NCBI RefSeq assembly: GCF_018304945.1
Contig: NZ_JAGQEE010000001.1
Coordinates: 1 to 64,000, forward strand
Direction of reading: 5' to 3'
DNA length: 64,000 bases
DNA from: Collimonas humicola
GTDB lineage: Bacteria > Pseudomonadota > Gammaproteobacteria > Burkholderiales > Burkholderiaceae_D
The notes under the pieces are model-generated. The model searched no databases, was not told where the DNA came from, and saw only the letters and a program-made list of their open reading frames with translations. Below, one piece after another: positions 56,084 to 64,000 of the stretch. The translations under genes and the position numbers were made by a program. The stretch's first letter is position 1. Every line of letters starts with the position of its first letter.

Positions 56084-58148
56084 TCTGAGCATCGTTGATA
56101 AAAATACCAAGCCGCTGCTGAACCGTTTCTTTTCGCCGATCCGCATCAACGGCATGGAAATGGAAAACCGCTCCTTGATGAGCTCCATTCATTTGAACCT
56201 GGAAGATTTCGAAGACCAGTTCGAACGCATGGCCTACTTTTACGCAAAGCGCGCCGCCGAAGGCGTTGGCCTGATTGTCACCTCGGGCTGCTCGCCGGAT
56301 GTGCCGGGCATGTTCGCGGTCAAGGGTTTTTCCCTGAAAGAGGATGCGGAGATCGCCTCGCATCGCATCATCACTGATGCCGTGCACCAGAAAGGCGGCA
56401 AGATCGCATTGCAGATCATGCATTTCGGCCGCGAGGCGGTGCACGGCAATATCGTGTCGTCGTCCAATCGCAAGCTGGCGTCGAGTCTGTTTACGCCGAA
56501 AGCCTTGGAAGAGCCTGAGATCCTTGCCATCATCGACGCCTTTGCCGCTTGCGCGCAGCGCGCCGTGGATGCCGGCTACGACGCGATAGAACTGATTTTT
56601 TCGCAGGGCTTCCTGGTGCATCAGTTCCTGGCGCCGGCCTGCAACAACCGCACAGACGCCTGGGGTGGAAGTTTCGACAACCGCAGCCGCCTGGCCACGG
56701 AAATTGCAAGGCGCGTGCGGGCCAGGGTCGGCCCGGATTACCCCATCATTTTCCGCGTTCCCTGCATGGATCTGCTGACCGGCGGCATCACCGAAGACGA
56801 GTCGATCGAACTGATCCGCCGCCTGCTGCCATTCGGCGTCGATCTGCTGAGCGTGAGCATCGGCTGGCACAATTCCGATGTGCCGACGATTGCGATGGTG
56901 GTGCCGCGTGCCGGCTTTGCGTCGGCGACGCGGCTGGTGCGCGACAACTTTCCCGACCTGAAGATTTGCATCAGCAATCGTATCAACGACCCGCGCGTGG
57001 CGGAGTCGCTGCTGATAGACGGCGGCGCCGATGTGATCGCCATGGCCAGGCCGTTCCTGGCCGATGCGGCGTTGGTCAGCAAAGCCAGGCGGAATGCTTT
57101 CGACCAGATCAATCCGTGCATTGCCTGCAACCAGAACTGCCTCGACTATGTGTTTTCCGGCCAGCCGGTCGGTTGCAGTGTCAATCCCGAAGCAGTGCAG
57201 CCAGATGAGGGCGTTTACGCCGCTCTGCCGCGCAAGCAAAAGGTCGCCGTGGTCGGCGGCGGCATCGCCGGCATGGGCTCGGCGCTATTCCTGGCGCGGC
57301 GCGGTGCGGCCGTCGATCTTTTCGAAGCCGGCAGTTCGCTCGGCGGGCAGCTGAGGCTGGCGGCCAGGATTCCGGAAAAGGATGAATTTCTGGGAACCGT
57401 GCGCTATTACACGCAAGCCGTTATCGAGGCCGGGGTGAAGCTGCATCTGGGTACGGAGTTCGGTGCGGCGCAGCTGGCGCAGGGCTACGATCATGTCGTC
57501 ATCGCCACCGGATGCGCCACGCGTCATCCCGGGAATCTGCCGGGCGCGGATCTGCCGCATGTGATCCAGTACAGCGACGTGCTGGAAAACAGCTGCCCGG
57601 TCGAACATCCGGTGGTGATTATCGGCGGCGGCGGAGTCGCCTGCGACGTGGCGAAATATCTGATGAAAACCAAGAATAGCCTGCGCAGCGCGGCGCATTC
57701 CTATCTGAACTTGAAGGTGGCCGACGACAGCCTGTCCAAATATCTGGCAGCCGATACCAGCAGCGCGGCATCGGTGACCCTGCTGCAGCGTTCGAGCCGC
57801 AAGTTCGCATTCAGGCTTGGCCGCACCACGCGCTGGATCCAGATGGCCGATATGGAACGCCTGAATGTCAGCATGCGCAACAAGGTGGACATCATCGCCA
57901 TAACCCGTGACGGCGTTGAGATATTCAACCGCGCCACCAAGGTCAGCGAAATCGTGCCGGCCAGGACAGTGGTGCTGGCGGTCGGCCATGAGCCCAGGCT
58001 GCAGCTGCTTGAACTGCTTGAAAAAGCCAAGATCAGGCACTCCGTGGTGGGTTCGGCGGCGACAGAAGGCGACGTAGCCAGGCGCACCAACATCAGCTCG
58101 GCGCTGGGCGACGCCTATCAGATGGCGCTTTCTTATGCGGACAGGTGA
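56076..58148 (+). CDS. FadH-like (2,4-dienoyl reductase / OYE-type) Fe-S flavoenzyme
   Basis: A 690-residue enzyme starting at GTG 56076 (GGAGG 5 bases upstream). Residues ~15-345 form an old-yellow-enzyme FMN barrel ([24 protein letters not shown]; EHxLR region). Cys348, 351, 355 and 367 (CIACNQNC..C) bind a 4Fe-4S cluster. The C-terminal half has FAD/NADH domains ([14 protein letters not shown] near 388; [17 protein letters not shown] near 510). FadH reduces 2,4-dienoyl-CoA, using electrons from NADPH through FAD, Fe-S and FMN. Here it may act as the enoyl or dienoyl reductase of the ACP-bound chain, setting the number and position of double bonds. Confidence 0.9.
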   Translation: MSDLSIVDKNTKPLLNRFFSPIRINGMEMENRSLMSSIHLNLEDFEDQFERMAYFYAKRAAEGVGLIVTSGCSPDVPGMFAVKGFSLKEDAEIASHRIITDAVHQKGGKIALQIMHFGREAVHGNIVSSSNRKLASSLFTPKALEEPEILAIIDAFAACAQRAVDAGYDAIELIFSQGFLVHQFLAPACNNRTDAWGGSFDNRSRLATEIARRVRARVGPDYPIIFRVPCMDLLTGGITEDESIELIRRLLPFGVDLLSVSIGWHNSDVPTIAMVVPRAGFASATRLVRDNFPDLKICISNRINDPRVAESLLIDGGADVIAMARPFLADAALVSKARRNAFDQINPCIACNQNCLDYVFSGQPVGCSVNPEAVQPDEGVYAALPRKQKVAVVGGGIAGMGSALFLARRGAAVDLFEAGSSLGGQLRLAARIPEKDEFLGTVRYYTQAVIEAGVKLHLGTEFGAAQLAQGYDHVVIATGCATRHPGNLPGADLPHVIQYSDVLENSCPVEHPVVIIGGGGVACDVAKYLMKTKNSLRSAAHSYLNLKVADDSLSKYLAADTSSAASVTLLQRSSRKFAFRLGRTTRWIQMADMERLNVSMRNKVDIIAITRDGVEIFNRATKVSEIVPARTVVLAVGHEPRLQLLELLEKAKIRHSVVGSAATEGDVARRTNISSALGDAYQMALSYADR

Positions 58149-58154
58149 GGCGCC

Positions 58155-58262
58155 ATGGAGACCGTGCAATCGATCCTTGGCCGCCGACCGGATATCGCCG
58201 GCGGCGCTGCATATGCGTGTGTTCGATGTGTCGATGACCGACTGATTCCGTCCTGTCCATGA
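58155..58262 (+). CDS. Possible small peptide gene coupled to the desaturase
   Basis: A 35-codon frame starting ATG 6 bases after the flavoenzyme stop, ending TGA that overlaps the ATG of the desaturase. It has three Cys (CVRC, PSCP) and no recognisable family. The overlap could mean translational coupling, but no strong ribosome binding site precedes it and the frame could be chance. Confidence 0.3.
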   Translation: METVQSILGRRPDIAGGAAYACVRCVDDRLIPSCP

Positions 58263-59155
58263 TGCTGCCCATTCTTCCTTTTCCCCGCGTGCGGCGCGCG
58301 TTCAAGGTTACTGCGCTGTTTGTCCACCAATGGCTGTGGCTGGGCATTTTTGCCGTCCCGTTCCAGCTGTCGCTGCTGGCGCCCTGTGTCATATTGGGTT
58401 TTTTGCTGATTCTTGGGGTGGAGCTTGGGCACCATCGTTATTTCTCACATCGCAGCTTCCGCACCGGCCGGGTGTTCCAGTTCGTGCTGGGGGTCTGGGC
58501 GACCGCGGCGTTCCAGCGCGACGTGCTTTGGTGGGCCAGCATGCATCGGCTGCATCACCGCTTTTCCGATACCCCCAACGACCCGCACAGCCCGTATGCC
58601 GAAAATGCCGGCGGCTACTGGCATGCGCATCTGGTGTGGGCCGTCGTCAAGCGCAACGCCGAAGTCGATCAGCGCGGCATTCCCGACCTGCTTGCTTATC
58701 CGGAGCTGCGCTGGCTTGGGAACTGGCATTACCTGATCAGCATTGCCCTCGCCGCAATCTGCTATTCCCTGGGGGCGAGCGGGCTGGCGGGAACGTCTGG
58801 CTGGCAGACGCTGATATGGCTGTACGTGATGCCGGTATTCATTTGCCAGCACGTGATCAGCTGCCAGGCAACGTTTGCGCATGCCGCGCCGCGCTTGCCG
58901 GGAGCCTATCGTTCATTTGAGACAGACGACGAATCAGTCAATCATCTGCTGATGGGCCTTGTCAGCAGCGGCGGCGGCTTTCATAACAATCACCATCGGT
59001 TTCCCGGTTCCGCGCGCCTGGGGCTGAAGCCCGGCGAATTCGACATCACCTATCTGGTCATCAGGGTCTTGCACAGGCTGGGCATCGTGCACAAGGTGAC
59101 GATCCCGCGCGCGGTGCTGAGTTACATAAAAGAACAGCGCGAGCCGCGGCCCTGA
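58259..59155 (+). CDS. Membrane fatty acid desaturase (acyl-CoA delta-9 type)
   Basis: A 298-residue membrane desaturase with all three His boxes: H59RYFSH64, H96RLHH100 and H242NNHH246. About four hydrophobic helices flank them. It inserts a cis double bond into a long acyl chain using two iron ions, oxygen and an electron donor, at the cytoplasmic side of the inner membrane. In this operon it probably modifies the product chain, as the housekeeping desaturase would not be placed here. ATG 58259 or 58262. Confidence 0.92.
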   Translation: MMLPILPFPRVRRAFKVTALFVHQWLWLGIFAVPFQLSLLAPCVILGFLLILGVELGHHRYFSHRSFRTGRVFQFVLGVWATAAFQRDVLWWASMHRLHHRFSDTPNDPHSPYAENAGGYWHAHLVWAVVKRNAEVDQRGIPDLLAYPELRWLGNWHYLISIALAAICYSLGASGLAGTSGWQTLIWLYVMPVFICQHVISCQATFAHAAPRLPGAYRSFETDDESVNHLLMGLVSSGGGFHNNHHRFPGSARLGLKPGEFDITYLVIRVLHRLGIVHKVTIPRAVLSYIKEQREPRP

Positions 59156-59232
59156 TTGCGGCGCGCGGGATCTTGCCCCGCGATCGCCCCGGAGCTGTGG
59201 TCCATGCATCTTGAATTGAAGGAGGTTTCACC

Positions 59233-60084
59233 ATGTCAGCATCAGAAGGCACATACCCGGTACGCAAGCTGAGCATCGATTTTGCGGCCAAATCCAATCG
59301 CTACTGGTTCAAGAACCGGCCTTTTGAGACGCATTGGTTCAACGCGCTGTCGTTCGGCATTGTTCCGGCCGAACGGTTTGCGATCTCCTGCATCAAGGAC
59401 AGCTTGCCGCTGGTGCAGGAAGAGACCCTGAAGGCGGAAGCCCGCGCTTTCATCGGCCAGGAATCGACGCACAGCTTTTTACATGCGAAATGCAATGCTG
59501 AGCTGGAACGGCAGGGCTATCGCTTTTTCCTGCATCGCTATTGCGAATGGCGCCTGTCCAAGGCGCATTGGCTGAGCCGCCTGAGCGGACTGGCGCTGAC
59601 AGCATGCTGGGAACACATCACCGCGATCATTTGCGAACACACCTTGTCCCGCTTCGATATTTTCAAGGACGCCGAAGATCCGTTCTGCGCGCTATGGACC
59701 TGGCATAGCGCCGAAGAACTGGAGCATAAATGCCTGGCGCACGATCTGTATATCGGCACTGCGGGGGGCTATCCCTTGAAGATCGGCTGGCTGCTTTACG
59801 GCACGGCCCTGTTCGTGACCGATTTTGCAACACAGACCGCGCACAATATGTATCGCGACGGCCGCCTGTTCGATCCGAGGGTCTGGCTGGGCTGCCTGCG
59901 CTATTTTTTTGGACGGCAGGGCTTGTTCTGGTTTGCGTTTCCGCGCTGGCTGGCATTCATGCATCCGCGCTTTCATCCCGGCGATGTCGACAACCGTGCC
60001 CTGAGTGCGTTCGCGCTGGAGCAGCTGAAGACGCGCCTGAAAGTTGTTGGTCCACCTGTGGCAAGCCATGGCGCCGCGGATTAG
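59233..60084 (+). CDS. PF10118 'metal-dependent hydrolase', probable ferritin-like diiron oxygenase, copy 1
   Basis: A 283-residue protein of the PF10118 family. Residues line up with a helical diiron centre: Glu47, E77-S-T-H80 (GQESTHSFLH), Glu127 or Glu135, and E162-L-E-H165 in WHSAEELEHK. The order E, ExxH, E, ExxH is the canonical ferritin-like diiron set. Several hydrophobic stretches follow (LLYGTALFVTDFA), so the protein may be membrane-associated. The family is named as a hydrolase by prediction only. AAGGAGG lies 7 bases upstream. A second copy is at 62969. Confidence 0.85.
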   Translation: MSASEGTYPVRKLSIDFAAKSNRYWFKNRPFETHWFNALSFGIVPAERFAISCIKDSLPLVQEETLKAEARAFIGQESTHSFLHAKCNAELERQGYRFFLHRYCEWRLSKAHWLSRLSGLALTACWEHITAIICEHTLSRFDIFKDAEDPFCALWTWHSAEELEHKCLAHDLYIGTAGGYPLKIGWLLYGTALFVTDFATQTAHNMYRDGRLFDPRVWLGCLRYFFGRQGLFWFAFPRWLAFMHPRFHPGDVDNRALSAFALEQLKTRLKVVGPPVASHGAAD

Positions 60085-60397
60085 CGGCGGGGCGGCCGGC
60101 ATTGTGCTGCATCCTGTCCTGTTCATGAGCGTGCCGCTGGATGGCTTGCGCCTGCCGCAGGGCGCTCTGACCGCGGCGACCCGTGTCGACACCGGCTACG
60201 GCGCGGTGTGGATCGCCGATCTGCCAGGCGCCGCGGAGCAGAGCGCGTGCGTGGCCTCGCACCGCGCCTTCGATTCGATCGAGGTGGTGTGCAGCGCGCC
60301 GGTTCGCGCGCTGCTGAGCCACCGGCCCGGAGCGCTAACTGTCTCGTGGGTCGATCAGGCGCCGGCCGGGCATCAGATCATGCAACCTTGTCGCTAA
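60068..60397 (+). CDS. Small protein of unknown function in the polyketide-like operon
   Basis: A 109-residue protein whose start overlaps the end of the preceding PF10118 gene by 17 bases. It is largely beta-type in appearance (LFMSVPLDGLRL, AAVTR..VDTGYGAVWIADL, FDSIEVVCSA) with two Cys and no known motif. It could be a pathway-specific accessory factor. A shorter start at 60125 is possible. Gene status is supported by overlap and position, not by family. Confidence 0.55.
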   Translation: MAPRISGGAAGIVLHPVLFMSVPLDGLRLPQGALTAATRVDTGYGAVWIADLPGAAEQSACVASHRAFDSIEVVCSAPVRALLSHRPGALTVSWVDQAPAGHQIMQPCR

Positions 60398-60419
60398 CTT
60401 TCAATCAGCAGATACGCAC

Positions 60420-61583
60420 ATGACAACTCAAATCACGATGGTTCAGTCTCACAAGAATCTCCGGCGTCTATTGTGGCTGCTCAGCCCGCTGGTGCCGCTG
60501 ACGGCGCTGTTTTATCTATGGGCCGGCCACCATAGCGGGCATGGCATCTGGTACTGGGCCTTGTTGATAGCGATCTATGTCGTGGTGCCGCTGGGCGACT
60601 GGCTGGGCGGCCTGGACACCAGCAATCCGCAAGCCGGCGAGATGGAAAGGATGGATCGCGACGCCTTCTATCGCATCATCGTGTACGCCTTTGTACCGAT
60701 CCAGATAGCGGTGGTGGTGCTCGGAGCATGGATCTACGCCAGCACGCCGTTGGCTGCCTGGGAAGTTGCGGGAATGGCGCTGAGCGTCGGCACGGTCAAC
60801 GGCCTGGCGTTCATTGCAGCCCACGACCTGCTGCACAAGAAGCAGCCCGTTGAGCGCTGGCTTGCCAAGCTGGTCCTGGCGCCCACCGTTTATGGCCATT
60901 TTTTTGCGGAGCATGTACGAGGGCACCACAAGAATGTGGCGACGCCGGGCGATCCGACCAGTTCCATGATGGGCGAGACGTTCTGGAGCTATCTGTTGCG
61001 CGCAATTGTTTCCGGCGTCGCCTCAGCCTGGCGCATCGAGCGCGAGCGGCTGGCGCGGGAAGGGCGCAGCGTGTGGAGCTGGTCCAATGAAAACCTGCAT
61101 TCATGGGCCATGACTGCCGTGATGTTTGCGGCACTGAGCGTGTGGCTGGGACCGGGAGTGCTGGTATTCCTGATGCTGCAGGCGTTCTACGGCATTGTCT
61201 TGCTGGAAGTGACCAACTATATAGAACACTACGGCTTGCTGCGGAAAAAGCTGGCGGACGGAAGCTATGAGCGCTGTTCGCCGGCCCATGCCTGGGTCAG
61301 CAATCATGTCGTTTGCACCTTGTTCCTGTACCAGCTGCAAAGGCATGCCGACCATCACATCCATCCTTCCCGCAGCTATCAAACCTTGCATCATCATGAA
61401 GGAACGCCGCAGCTGCCGGCCAGCTATGTGACGCTGATGCTGGTCGCCTATCTGCCGCCGCTATGGTTCCGGCTGATGGATCATCGGGTCTTTCAGCACT
61501 ATCGCGGCGATCTGACCGTTGCGCATCTCGATCCGCGCAAGCGCAACGCCCTGCTGGCCCGCAGCTATGGAGACGAGGCATGA
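60420..61583 (+). CDS. AlkB-type alkane / fatty acid omega-hydroxylase
   Basis: A 387-residue integral-membrane diiron monooxygenase. All AlkB signatures are present: H135DLLHK, E164HVRGHH170, NYIEHYGL (266-273) and LQRHADHHIHPSRSYQ (306-321). Six hydrophobic helices fit the fold. AlkB adds a terminal hydroxyl to medium-chain alkanes or alkyl chains using rubredoxin-delivered electrons; no rubredoxin gene is adjacent. Finding it inside a carrier-protein pathway suggests it hydroxylates the product tail. Stop overlaps the next start. Confidence 0.93.
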   Translation: MTTQITMVQSHKNLRRLLWLLSPLVPLTALFYLWAGHHSGHGIWYWALLIAIYVVVPLGDWLGGLDTSNPQAGEMERMDRDAFYRIIVYAFVPIQIAVVVLGAWIYASTPLAAWEVAGMALSVGTVNGLAFIAAHDLLHKKQPVERWLAKLVLAPTVYGHFFAEHVRGHHKNVATPGDPTSSMMGETFWSYLLRAIVSGVASAWRIERERLAREGRSVWSWSNENLHSWAMTAVMFAALSVWLGPGVLVFLMLQAFYGIVLLEVTNYIEHYGLLRKKLADGSYERCSPAHAWVSNHVVCTLFLYQLQRHADHHIHPSRSYQTLHHHEGTPQLPASYVTLMLVAYLPPLWFRLMDHRVFQHYRGDLTVAHLDPRKRNALLARSYGDEA

Positions 61584-62881
61584 GAAGCGCCAAAGATTAC
61601 TGCAGCTATGTAGGCAATGCCTATTTCATGGCGATGGACAGCCTGGGGAGCAATACCGATATCGTCGTCACCTGCGATCTCAAGCGGGCTGTACCGGTTG
61701 AAACGGCTGTCAAGGCGTTCCAGGAATTGCTGGCCGGGCATGAGGCGCTGCAGCGGCTGCGCTCGCGGGCGCCCGCTGCGGCAAGCTGGGAATGGCTGGC
61801 TGCGCCGGAGCAGGCGTGGCGGCAGGACTGGGAGCTTATCCGGAACGAGTTGCTGGAGACCGGCATTGCGCCGGCCGCGCTTCATCCAGCTTGCAGGCTG
61901 CCGTTCCGTCTGTTCGAATGCAGCGAACTGAAACTGGTGTTCCGGGTGGAGCATACTTTTGCCAACGGCCGCGGCAGCTACGCATGGCTGGAACGGTATT
62001 TCTCCTTGCTGTCGGCAAGCCAGGGGCTGGCGGCGCCCGAACCAGCGCCCGCCGGCCAGGCAGAGATCGCCGACGATGCGCCATTGCGCCTGGCCTTGCT
62101 GCATGCCGCCGCATCATTGTTTCGCCGCAAGCGGATCCTGCGGGGAAGCAGTGATATGCGGCTGCCGCTGTTGCGGCAGTCGCGTTCACCGCTCTTCAGC
62201 TTTCATGCAGAAAGATTTGTCCTATCGGATCGAGAGGTCAGCGCGGCGTTTCTGCGTCACCGTGCCGCGGGAGAAAGCTATACGCAGACGTTGACGCGGC
62301 GTCTCTCCGAGCAGGTCCTTGCCGATTACCCCGCCTTGCGTGGCGTCGGCGTGCAGGTAGCCGCGGACTTGCATCGCCATTGCGGGATCGATCTTTACGA
62401 GGTCGGCAATTTTACCGGCCTGATAACCGGCTACATAGAGCGGCGGTTGCCAGCGCTGGAACAAACGGCGGCCTTGTTCAAGCGGATACGAGGCGGTGCT
62501 GCGCCCGGCTTCAGCAAGCTGTTCGCACAGGTAATGCCGAATCGCCTGAAGCTGGTGCGCTGGTTCCGGGGGCAATGCCGCAGCGCGCTGGAAGATGCCG
62601 GCGAACTCATGATGGACCCGCTGTTCACCGTCTCCAACATGGGCAACATCGAAGGGCCGCACACCTGCTTATGGCTGGCGGCCACGTCGCTGCGCACCTC
62701 GATGCCGTCTGTCTATGTGTCGGCGACCCGGATCGGCGAGTGGACGGCTTTTGAAGTTGTTTTTCCGGATAATATTTTCGACCGGCAAAAGATCCGCGCG
62801 CTGATGCTGCGCTTCTTCGGATTCGAGCAAGGCTTGCCGCCGGACCACGCCGAGCGCGGCGCGCTGGCCGGCACGGCCTGA
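61580..62881 (+). CDS. Condensation-superfamily acyltransferase-like protein
   Basis: A 433-residue protein that resembles the CoA/carrier-dependent acyltransferase fold (NRPS C domain, PapA, wax-ester synthase). The active-site motif reads E124-H125-TFA-N129-G130, so the catalytic His stays and the usual Asp of HHxxxDG is Asn. A late block (MMDPLFTVSNMGNIEG) fits the second half of the fold. It could join the hydroxyl of the product to an acyl group or amine. The start overlaps the AlkB stop by four bases. Family assignment by motif and length only. Confidence 0.72.
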   Translation: MRSAKDYCSYVGNAYFMAMDSLGSNTDIVVTCDLKRAVPVETAVKAFQELLAGHEALQRLRSRAPAAASWEWLAAPEQAWRQDWELIRNELLETGIAPAALHPACRLPFRLFECSELKLVFRVEHTFANGRGSYAWLERYFSLLSASQGLAAPEPAPAGQAEIADDAPLRLALLHAAASLFRRKRILRGSSDMRLPLLRQSRSPLFSFHAERFVLSDREVSAAFLRHRAAGESYTQTLTRRLSEQVLADYPALRGVGVQVAADLHRHCGIDLYEVGNFTGLITGYIERRLPALEQTAALFKRIRGGAAPGFSKLFAQVMPNRLKLVRWFRGQCRSALEDAGELMMDPLFTVSNMGNIEGPHTCLWLAATSLRTSMPSVYVSATRIGEWTAFEVVFPDNIFDRQKIRALMLRFFGFEQGLPPDHAERGALAGTA

Positions 62882-62968
62882 GCCAGGCGGGTAGCTGCCG
62901 CGGTGCTTGCGCGGCAATGGATTTCTTGCCGAATATTGCGTATTTATTGAGCATTGATATTGATTTTT

Positions 62969-63826
62969 ATGAACCCAGACAGCGCAAAAAAAATGATCCC
63001 CAGGCGTATCGAACTACGCATCGACGACGGCTTCGATATCAACTGGAATGGTGGCGATGCCTATCGAAGCCAGCTGTTCAACGCGGTATCGATGTTGTTC
63101 CCGGTTGGCGAAAAATGGATTATCGATACCGTGCGACGAGTGGTCGATATCCTTCCTGCGGCAGAAAAGGCAGCCTGGGCCGGCAGCACGAGGGATTTCA
63201 TCGCGCAAGAGTCGATACACAGTTCGGTGCATCGCAAATACAATGATCACCTCAAGCATCAGGGGCTGCGCAACTGGCTGGAACTGCGCGCCAAGCGACG
63301 CATGGAGTGGGGCGGCAAGGGTACGCCGATCAACCAGCTGGCGTCGTCGGTGGCCTATGAATACCTGACAGCCAACCTGTCCTCCTCGCTGCTGTGCACG
63401 CCGCGGCTGCTCGAAGGCGCCGACGCGCGGCTGGCAAATGTGTGGCGCTGGCATTCAGCGGAAGAGCTTGAGCACAGGCATTTCGTGCTGGACCTGTATG
63501 AGGCGGCGGGCGGTGGCTATGTGCGGCGCCTGCTGTGGTACGTGTGGGCCTTGTCGACTTTCATGCTGGACTTGCACATCCAGGTTTTCTTGAATCTGCG
63601 CGATTCGCGGCAGCTATTCAAATGGTCGACCTTGGGCCAGGCGCTGCGCTTCAATTTCTGGCCGGGCGGCATGTTCTGGACCATCTCGGCCGCGTCTGTC
63701 AAGTTTTTGAATCCGACATACCATCACAGGGACGACCTTGGCGACCAGATCGCCAGGGCATGGCTCGCCGACAATGCCGCCAGCTTCAGGGACGCCGATA
63801 AATTTCCCGACGCGCGAGGATCGTGA
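62969..63826 (+). CDS. PF10118 'metal-dependent hydrolase', probable ferritin-like diiron oxygenase, copy 2
   Basis: A 285-residue paralogue of the protein at 59233. The same ligand pattern is kept: Glu48, E81-SI-H84, Glu131, and E166-LE-H169 in WHSAEELEHR. Overall similarity to copy 1 is moderate, with different N-termini, so the two enzymes probably act at different positions or stages. It is the last gene of the run and its start at 62969 is separated by 87 bases from the previous gene; TTG 62954 is a less likely start. Confidence 0.84.
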   Translation: MNPDSAKKMIPRRIELRIDDGFDINWNGGDAYRSQLFNAVSMLFPVGEKWIIDTVRRVVDILPAAEKAAWAGSTRDFIAQESIHSSVHRKYNDHLKHQGLRNWLELRAKRRMEWGGKGTPINQLASSVAYEYLTANLSSSLLCTPRLLEGADARLANVWRWHSAEELEHRHFVLDLYEAAGGGYVRRLLWYVWALSTFMLDLHIQVFLNLRDSRQLFKWSTLGQALRFNFWPGGMFWTISAASVKFLNPTYHHRDDLGDQIARAWLADNAASFRDADKFPDARGS

Positions 63827-63900
63827 GTTAACAGGCCCTAGACATCCGGCGATTCTGTCCATAAGCTTCGGGGTAGTCAAATTCATGGAAAATCATTGCG

Positions 63901-64000
63901 ATGAAAATTCTTGAAACCGAGCGGCTCATCTTGCGGACCTTGAACGGCGGCGATGCCGAGTTTTACCTGCGGCTAGTGACGCAGCCTGCCTGGCTGCAGT
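63901..64000 (+). CDS. GNAT-family N-acetyltransferase, 5' end only
   Basis: The first 33 codons before the window edge read MKILETERLILRTLNGGD, the typical start of a RimJ/RimL-like GNAT acetyltransferase. Too short to say more; 74 bases downstream of the last biosynthetic gene and probably outside the pathway. Confidence 0.7.
   Translation, partial: MKILETERLILRTLNGGDAEFYLRLVTQPAWLQ

Noticed and set aside
50798-63826. Polyyne or aryl polyene gene cluster
   Set aside because: No fatty acyl-AMP ligase or set of consecutive acetylenases for polyynes; no ammonia lyase, acyltransferase, MMPL exporter or second dehydratase set for aryl polyenes. AlkB and PF10118 do not fit either.

Overview
The window looks like a piece of a Betaproteobacterial chromosome, probably Burkholderiales/Oxalobacteraceae and most like Collimonas. 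The signs are high-GC coding DNA, Burkholderia-type lipase with its foldase, a Burkholderiales-type porin, isocitrate lyase, and the Lrp / ABC transporter / hppD arrangement. The genus is an inference from gene content; no rRNA or tRNA gene was seen to test it.

Layout. 1-3 kb: the 3' end of a non-ribosomal peptide synthetase (A-PCP-TE) facing a truncated, probably inactive condensation domain. 3.3-6 kb: hotdog thioesterase, secreted lipase and lipase foldase. 6-10.4 kb: RND efflux permease and adaptor. 10.7-13.6 kb: a small His/Cys protein and a TonB-dependent receptor. 13.9-15.2 kb: isocitrate lyase behind an 18-bp palindrome. 15.4-19.2 kb: an accessory patch with an ACT-less homoserine dehydrogenase, a 168-bp MITE-like element that supplies the stop codon of a glutamine amidotransferase gene, a VOC protein and a LysR regulator. 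19.3-25.3 kb: aromatic amino acid use (Lrp regulator, three-part ABC importer, amino acid dehydrogenase, HppD). 25.5-31.3 kb: porin, molybdate importer ModABC with a short ModE-like regulator, and a ClC channel. 31.4-33.9 kb: small membrane proteins, RlmJ, MsrB. 34.3-38.4 kb: a TonB receptor / kinase / PnuC set that looks like vitamin uptake. 38.9-45.2 kb: a chaperone-usher fimbrial operon with two tandem tip-type subunits sharing a near-identical 530-bp 3' segment. 45.2-50.4 kb: a two-domain methylglyoxal synthase, GreB, GST, aminotransferase, PIN protein, DJ-1/PfpI protein.

50.8-63.8 kb is the most interesting part: a tightly packed, one-direction set of about 13 genes with start/stop overlaps. 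It encodes a thioester-reductase-like SDR, an acyl carrier protein, a FabZ-type dehydratase, a ketosynthase, a second ketosynthase-like protein whose catalytic Cys is Ser and whose two His are gone (a chain-length-factor-like partner), a FabG ketoreductase, a FadH-like Fe-S flavoenzyme, a three-His-box desaturase, two PF10118 proteins with a ferritin-like diiron residue pattern, an AlkB-type hydroxylase, a condensation-superfamily acyltransferase and a small unknown protein. This reads as a dissociated, highly reducing type II polyketide / fatty-acid-like pathway followed by several iron-dependent oxidations and reductive or ester-forming release. I recognise no characterised pathway with this combination. 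The window ends in the start of a GNAT acetyltransferase.

Gene calls rest on reading motifs by eye; no database search or alignment program was available.
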